A stretch of 64,000 bases of DNA, from assembly GCF_014207445.1 (NCBI RefSeq), contig NZ_JACHEM010000002.1:434001-498000 (forward strand). Direction: 5' to 3'. Each line of letters opens with the position of its first letter. The stretch's first letter is position 1. A model generated the notes under the pieces. The model was not told the DNA's origin, did not search any database, and saw only the letters and a list, made by a program, of their open reading frames with translations. This document shows, one piece after another, positions 60,384 through 64,000 of the stretch. Source of the stretch: Streptomyces candidus (GTDB taxonomy: Bacteria > Actinomycetota > Actinomycetes > Streptomycetales > Streptomycetaceae). Made by a program: the position numbers and the translations under genes.

Positions 60384-60544
60384 CACGCCGCGTCGGGCGC
60401 CGGGTTCACCGACACCCAGTGTCAACCGCGTAAATAGGGCTTATGCCTGTCTTACCTCCCTTGTGCGTGTCGGGTATGAAGTCCCTTTTCGGGATGGATA
60501 GTTTGCGCTGACCTCGACACAGCTGAGAGTGAGTGGGGCAGCGT

Positions 60545-60715
60545 ATGGCCGTCGATCCGTTGATCGAGCTGCGGGACGTCAGCAAGTACTTCGGTGAGCT
60601 GCACGTCCTCCAGGACATCGGCCTCACCGTGGGACGCGGGGAGGTGGTGGAGTTCTTCACGCATCCGGAGAGCGACCGCGCAAGGGACTTCCTCTCCGAA
60701 ATCCTGAAGCACTGA
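60545..60715 (+). pseudogene. Amino-acid ABC transporter ATPase gene with large internal deletion
   Basis: A 56-codon frame joins the first ~37 residues of a GltL/GluA-type ATPase ('LIELRDVSKYFGELHVLQDI', 'GLTVGRGEVV') to its last ~20 ('EFFTHPESDRARDFLSEILK'). The Walker A, signature and Walker B regions (about 190 residues) are missing, and the frame is kept. The product cannot hydrolyse ATP. The AT-richer region 60420-60540 upstream looks like an intact promoter region. Confidence 0.85.
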
Positions 60716-60728
60716 GCGGGGCCCAACC

Positions 60729-61037
60729 ATGCGGCCTGCCGGAACGGCCCTCGTCACCGCGGTTCTCGTGGACCCTGCGCGGAAGGACATCGCACTCGGA
60801 TATCCGATCACCCATGAGGAGTTTCTCCACGCCGGAAAGCCCATCGCGTCCGATCTCGACTACGATTTGCCGTTCATCCCCGTGGTGCCGGTGCTCTCGC
60901 CGATCCACATCGGGATGTGCACGCTGCTCTCCTGGTACGCCGACCGGGTGGCCAGGTGCCAGCGCCGCACTCCCGGGACGGAGGCCGTGGACATCGGTCC
61001 GGCCGAGGCGGGGACGCTGCTGCCGGGCAGGCGGTAG
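60729..61037 (+). CDS. Unrecognised 102-residue protein, possibly a remnant
   Basis: Opens 13 bases after the deleted ATPase gene at ATG 60729, with only a weak GCGGGG site upstream. The first 70 residues look protein-like and less GC-rich than the surroundings ('GYPITHEEFLHAGKPIASDL', 'DYDLPFIPVVPVLSPIHIGM'), followed by a basic stretch ('WYADRVARCQRR'). I cannot place the family. It may be a small real gene or the edge of the same deletion. Confidence 0.4.
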   Translation: MRPAGTALVTAVLVDPARKDIALGYPITHEEFLHAGKPIASDLDYDLPFIPVVPVLSPIHIGMCTLLSWYADRVARCQRRTPGTEAVDIGPAEAGTLLPGRR

Positions 61038-61095
61038 CTCAACAGAAGAAGGCCCACCGGAGAGAGCACGACGCCTGTCCGGCAGCAGCCGGGGA

Positions 61096-62718
61096 TCACT
61101 TGTTCCGAAGCGGTACCGACACGTAACTCGGGTCGGACGCGGGGGACGAGAAGGTCAGCTGCGCGCCGGACGGGTTGTGCTCGATGTAGAGCGGGTCGAC
61201 GGTGTCGACCACCAGCGCGAGCCGGTGGCCGGCCGGGACGTCGTAGGCCGTGGAGTGCAGCTCCAGGTCCACGGGGAACGGCTTGCCGGCCGGCTGCCCG
61301 TGAAAGGTGAACGGCGCGTTGCTGACCAGCTTGCCGACGCCGAGGGGCCCCACGTCGTACAGGTACGCGACGAGGGTGCCGCTCTCCTTGTTGCTGGTGA
61401 GCGTGGTGCGGAACTTCGCGGTGCCGCGCACTTCCTGGGTGCTCGTGTACCTCGGTGACTGCCAGACCGACGCGTACGACCGGGGGAGCAGCGGGACCGA
61501 CGCCATCGGCGGCAGCTTCACGAACTGGTCGAGCAGGTTGGAGAGCAGGACCAGACCGCCATTGGCACCGGAGTCGACGTTGGCGCGGATCGTCCGGGTG
61601 CCGTCGAGGGCGAACTTCCGCTGGTTCGCGCCGACCGACTTCCAGTCCGGGTAGCCCTCGTAACCGCCGCGGGTACGGGACTTGAGCTGGACGGGCTGTT
61701 CGCGGTCGATGCCGTTGTCGACCCCCTTGAGATGGTGGTCGAACCAGCGATGGGTGCTGGTCCACGTGTCGTTGGGCAGGCCGAGCAGTCCGGTCGCCTC
61801 CGCGGTGGCGTGGTCGCCCGGCCGGAATTCGAGGCGCTTGGGCCCGGTCAGCTTCTCGTAGAACCGTGCGTACTGGTTGGGGGAGAAGAGGGTGTCGCCC
61901 CAGGCGTTGCCGAGCATGATGGCGGCGCCGTTGCTGTTGATCTGCGGCAGGTACGTCTCCGGGGAGCGCTTCCTGCCCCAGGCGATCATGTCCTCTTCCT
62001 TGGCCAGGTTGGAGCCGAGGAAGTCCTTGAGGGTCTGCTGGAGCTCCGCGCTGGGGCGGCCGGTGAGCGCCCCGGCGGTGCCGAGCAGCACGCCCGCCTG
62101 GGAGTGCTGGGTGCGACCGCCGTAGATCGAGTCGATGAGGTTCGCCCAGCCGCTGAGGGCGGCCACGGCCTTGATGCGCTTGTCGTGCCCGGCGGCCAGG
62201 AGGCTGATGCCCGCGCCGTAACTGACGCCCGCCATACCGACCTTTTCTCTGTCGGCGGGGGTGTGGGCGAGGGCCCAGTCGATGACGGCGGACGCGTCGG
62301 CGATGTCCTCGGGGCCCGCGACCTCGATCTGTCCACCGGAGAGCCAGAAGCCGCGCGAGGTGTAACTCACCACCACGTAGCCGGAGTCGGCGAGCTTCTT
62401 CGCCTGGGCGACGTACTCGATCTGGGGCATCGCCCAACTGGTGGGCAGGACGATCACCGGGTACGTACGGGAGCCGTCGGCGCCGGCGGGGGTGAAGACG
62501 TTGCCCTTGAGGGTGATGCCGCCGGAGCCGGGGATGTCGTGGAAGCGCACCCCGCTCGCCGCGGCGGGCCCGGCGTCCGTGGCGGCCCGCTGGGCGTCGG
62601 GAAGGGCCTGGGCGGGGGCGGCGACGCCGACGGCTCCGGCGAGCAGGGCGGCGGAGAGTGTGCCGATGGCGGTGGTGCGCAGGGTCCTTGCGGTGGGGGT
62701 CGTGCGCGGGTGTCCCAT
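61096..62718 (-). CDS. Secreted CocE/NonD-family hydrolase (X-Pro dipeptidyl-peptidase type)
   Basis: A 540-residue exported serine hydrolase. Basic N-terminus and hydrophobic stretch ending 'AAPAQA' form a signal peptide (about 37 residues). The catalytic domain has 'VIVLPTSWAMPQIEYVAQAK', 'VVSYTSRGFWLSGG', nucleophile 'AGVSYGAGIS', 'LGNAWGDTLFSPNQ' and 'RPGDHAT'. The C-terminal jelly-roll ends 'SGAQLTFSSPASDPSYVSVP'. GAGGAG lies 6 bases before ATG 62718. It is only distantly related to the intracellular hydrolase at 49440. It probably digests peptides or esters outside the cell. Confidence 0.88.
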   Translation of the reverse strand: MGHPRTTPTARTLRTTAIGTLSAALLAGAVGVAAPAQALPDAQRAATDAGPAAASGVRFHDIPGSGGITLKGNVFTPAGADGSRTYPVIVLPTSWAMPQIEYVAQAKKLADSGYVVVSYTSRGFWLSGGQIEVAGPEDIADASAVIDWALAHTPADREKVGMAGVSYGAGISLLAAGHDKRIKAVAALSGWANLIDSIYGGRTQHSQAGVLLGTAGALTGRPSAELQQTLKDFLGSNLAKEEDMIAWGRKRSPETYLPQINSNGAAIMLGNAWGDTLFSPNQYARFYEKLTGPKRLEFRPGDHATAEATGLLGLPNDTWTSTHRWFDHHLKGVDNGIDREQPVQLKSRTRGGYEGYPDWKSVGANQRKFALDGTRTIRANVDSGANGGLVLLSNLLDQFVKLPPMASVPLLPRSYASVWQSPRYTSTQEVRGTAKFRTTLTSNKESGTLVAYLYDVGPLGVGKLVSNAPFTFHGQPAGKPFPVDLELHSTAYDVPAGHRLALVVDTVDPLYIEHNPSGAQLTFSSPASDPSYVSVPLRNK

Positions 62719-62867
62719 GTGTCGCTCCTCGGTACGCCAGGTGCAAAGTGACCTGACGGTAACCGGAGAGGCTTACCTGGGGTAACCAGCCAGTAAGTTA
62801 CGCGAGGGTAACGATTGGTGGGCGGGCGTCCCGGGGGAGGCCGGGGCGCGCCCGCCCACCGGGGCGA

Positions 62868-64000
62868 TCAGCCCTTGAGTGCGCTCCTGGTCTGCCAGTC
62901 GGCCCACGAGACGTTCCAGTTTCCGTAGCCGTTGTTCAGCGCCTGAGTGCCCTTGGCGGCCGACCCCGTCACCTCGAACGGGTCGCCGACCTGGACCTGG
63001 TCGTACACGGACCTGGCGTCGGGGGTGCTCATGCCGATGCAGCCGGAGCTGCGGTTGGTGCTGCCGAAGTAGGCCTTGTTCCACGGAGCGGCGTGGGCGT
63101 ACATGCCCGACCAGGTCAGGCGCATCGAGTAGTCGACCATCTTGTCGTAGCTGTCGCTGCCGGTCAGGCCCACCGTCTCGGAGCGCATGTTGATGGTGCC
63201 CTCCTTCGACATGAGGACGGTCTTCCCGCGCCAGGACGCCTTCTTCCCGCCGGGGGTGCCCGCCGACATCGGCACGTCCGCGACCTGCTGCCCGTCGCGG
63301 ATCAGTTTGAGCCGGTGGCCGTCCAGGTCGATCTTGACGACCTGGTTCTTCCCGATGGTGAAGTTCGTCCGGTAGTCGCGGACGAACCAGCCGCCGCCCT
63401 TCCCGGAGTCCACACCGTTCAGGTCGGCCGCCAGGGAGACCTTGGTGCCCGACTTCCAGTACTCCTTCGGCCGCCAGTCGACGCGGTCCTTGCCGGAGTA
63501 GTCCATCATCCAGCCCCACGAGCCCTCGGTGTCGTTCGAGGTGGTGACCTTGAGGTGCTTCTCGACCTCGGCCCGGTTCTTCACCGGGTTGTCGAAGACG
63601 ATCGACAGGGGATGGGCGATGCCGATGGTGGTGTTCCTGCCGGGCGCCATGGTCACCCTGTTGACGTTGTCCGCCACCGCCGTGCCGAACTCCGCCCTCG
63701 TGGCGGCGGCGCCCGCCGCCTTGGCCTCGACGGTGTAGCGGGTTCCGGGCGACGTCGTGCGGGCCGAGGTCCAGGACTTGCCGTCGGCGGATATGTGGCC
63801 GGTCAGCGTGCCGCCCTTGGCATCCGTGACGGTGACGCTGTCCAGCTTCTCGCCCCCGGTCAAGGAGACCTTGACCGGCTCACCCGCCTTGGCCTGCCCG
63901 CCGGAGAGGTTCACGGCGACCTCGGTCCGCGGTGCCTCCGCGGCCCTCGCGGCACCGGAGCCCGCTCCCGAGCCGCCGCCGCAGGCGGTCAGAGCGGCTG
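62868..64000 (-). CDS. L,D-transpeptidase lipoprotein (5' end outside the window)
   Basis: Cross-links peptidoglycan by 3-3 bonds at the cell surface. The visible part starts inside the signal peptide with the lipobox 'LTAC', followed by two Ig-like domains ('VTVTDAKGGTLTGHISADGK', 'FDNPVKNRAEVEKHLKVTTS') and the YkuD catalytic domain: 'QVVKIDLDGHRLKLIRDGQQ', His in 'SGMYAHAAPWN', and catalytic Cys in 'NRSSGCIGMST'. It ends 'WADWQTRSALKG'. The few missing residues are the signal peptide start. Confidence 0.93.
   Translation of the reverse strand, partial: AALTACGGGSGAGSGAARAAEAPRTEVAVNLSGGQAKAGEPVKVSLTGGEKLDSVTVTDAKGGTLTGHISADGKSWTSARTTSPGTRYTVEAKAAGAAATRAEFGTAVADNVNRVTMAPGRNTTIGIAHPLSIVFDNPVKNRAEVEKHLKVTTSNDTEGSWGWMMDYSGKDRVDWRPKEYWKSGTKVSLAADLNGVDSGKGGGWFVRDYRTNFTIGKNQVVKIDLDGHRLKLIRDGQQVADVPMSAGTPGGKKASWRGKTVLMSKEGTINMRSETVGLTGSDSYDKMVDYSMRLTWSGMYAHAAPWNKAYFGSTNRSSGCIGMSTPDARSVYDQVQVGDPFEVTGSAAKGTQALNNGYGNWNVSWADWQTRSALKG

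Overview
The window is high-GC chromosomal DNA from a Streptomyces-type actinomycete. Codons end in G or C, GTG and TTG starts are common, many genes overlap by ATGA or GTGA, and the gene families are those of Streptomyces (SpoIIE-type PP2C phosphatases, DUF1360, DUF5133, DUF6278, LL-DAP-type MurE homologue, YkuD lipoprotein). No tRNA, rRNA, CRISPR array, integrase or complete insertion sequence was recognised. Both window edges cut genes.

Layout. 0-5.2 kb: end of a MacB/FtsX-type ABC exporter, short tandem repeats, then the allantoin module (IclR regulator diverging from allantoinase and allantoicase, palindromic operators between). 5.2-14.2 kb: two PP2C phosphatases flanking a MarR regulator, an EamA transporter, three decayed gene fragments, a P450-thioesterase pair and an AraC/NAD(P)-binding divergent pair. 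14.2-22.8 kb: a sugar or polyol module of Gfo/Idh/MocA dehydrogenase, GntR regulator, two tandem paralogous binding lipoproteins, permease, ATPase, ROK kinase and a membrane protein, with repeated TGTCC-GGACA palindromes as likely operators. 22.8-28.8 kb: four overlapping glycosyltransferase genes followed by an extra MurE-like ligase. 29.3-43 kb: stress and redox genes (GCS2 ligase, CrtI-like oxidoreductase with SRPBCC partner, PP2C, DUF1360/DUF5133, methyltransferase, FMN reductase, EamA, a CYP152-type peroxygenase, SDR), plus a deletion remnant of a second copy of the SRPBCC/CrtI-like operon.

44.2-56.96 kb is the most interesting region. A FUR-family 7-1-7 operator resembling a Zur box lies inside the promoter spacer of one long unit: siderophore-type binding lipoprotein, two FecCD permeases, FecE ATPase, a 37-residue peptide gene, a hairpin, an RRE/E1-like cyclodehydratase partner, a CocE-type hydrolase, a YcaO, a SagB-type dehydrogenase and a CydDC-like heterodimeric exporter, closed by a strong terminator. 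A beta-propeller gene diverges from the same operator. The simplest reading is a metal-repressed azol(in)e RiPP that is made, exported and re-imported as a metallophore. The peptide has two His and three Ser in the stretch HASASHSN and no Cys. I do not recognise a named product.

57-64 kb: a lone pcaL-type fusion, metallo-beta-lactamase-fold protein, exonuclease III, DUF6278, an internally deleted ABC ATPase gene, a secreted CocE/NonD hydrolase and the C-terminal part of an L,D-transpeptidase lipoprotein.
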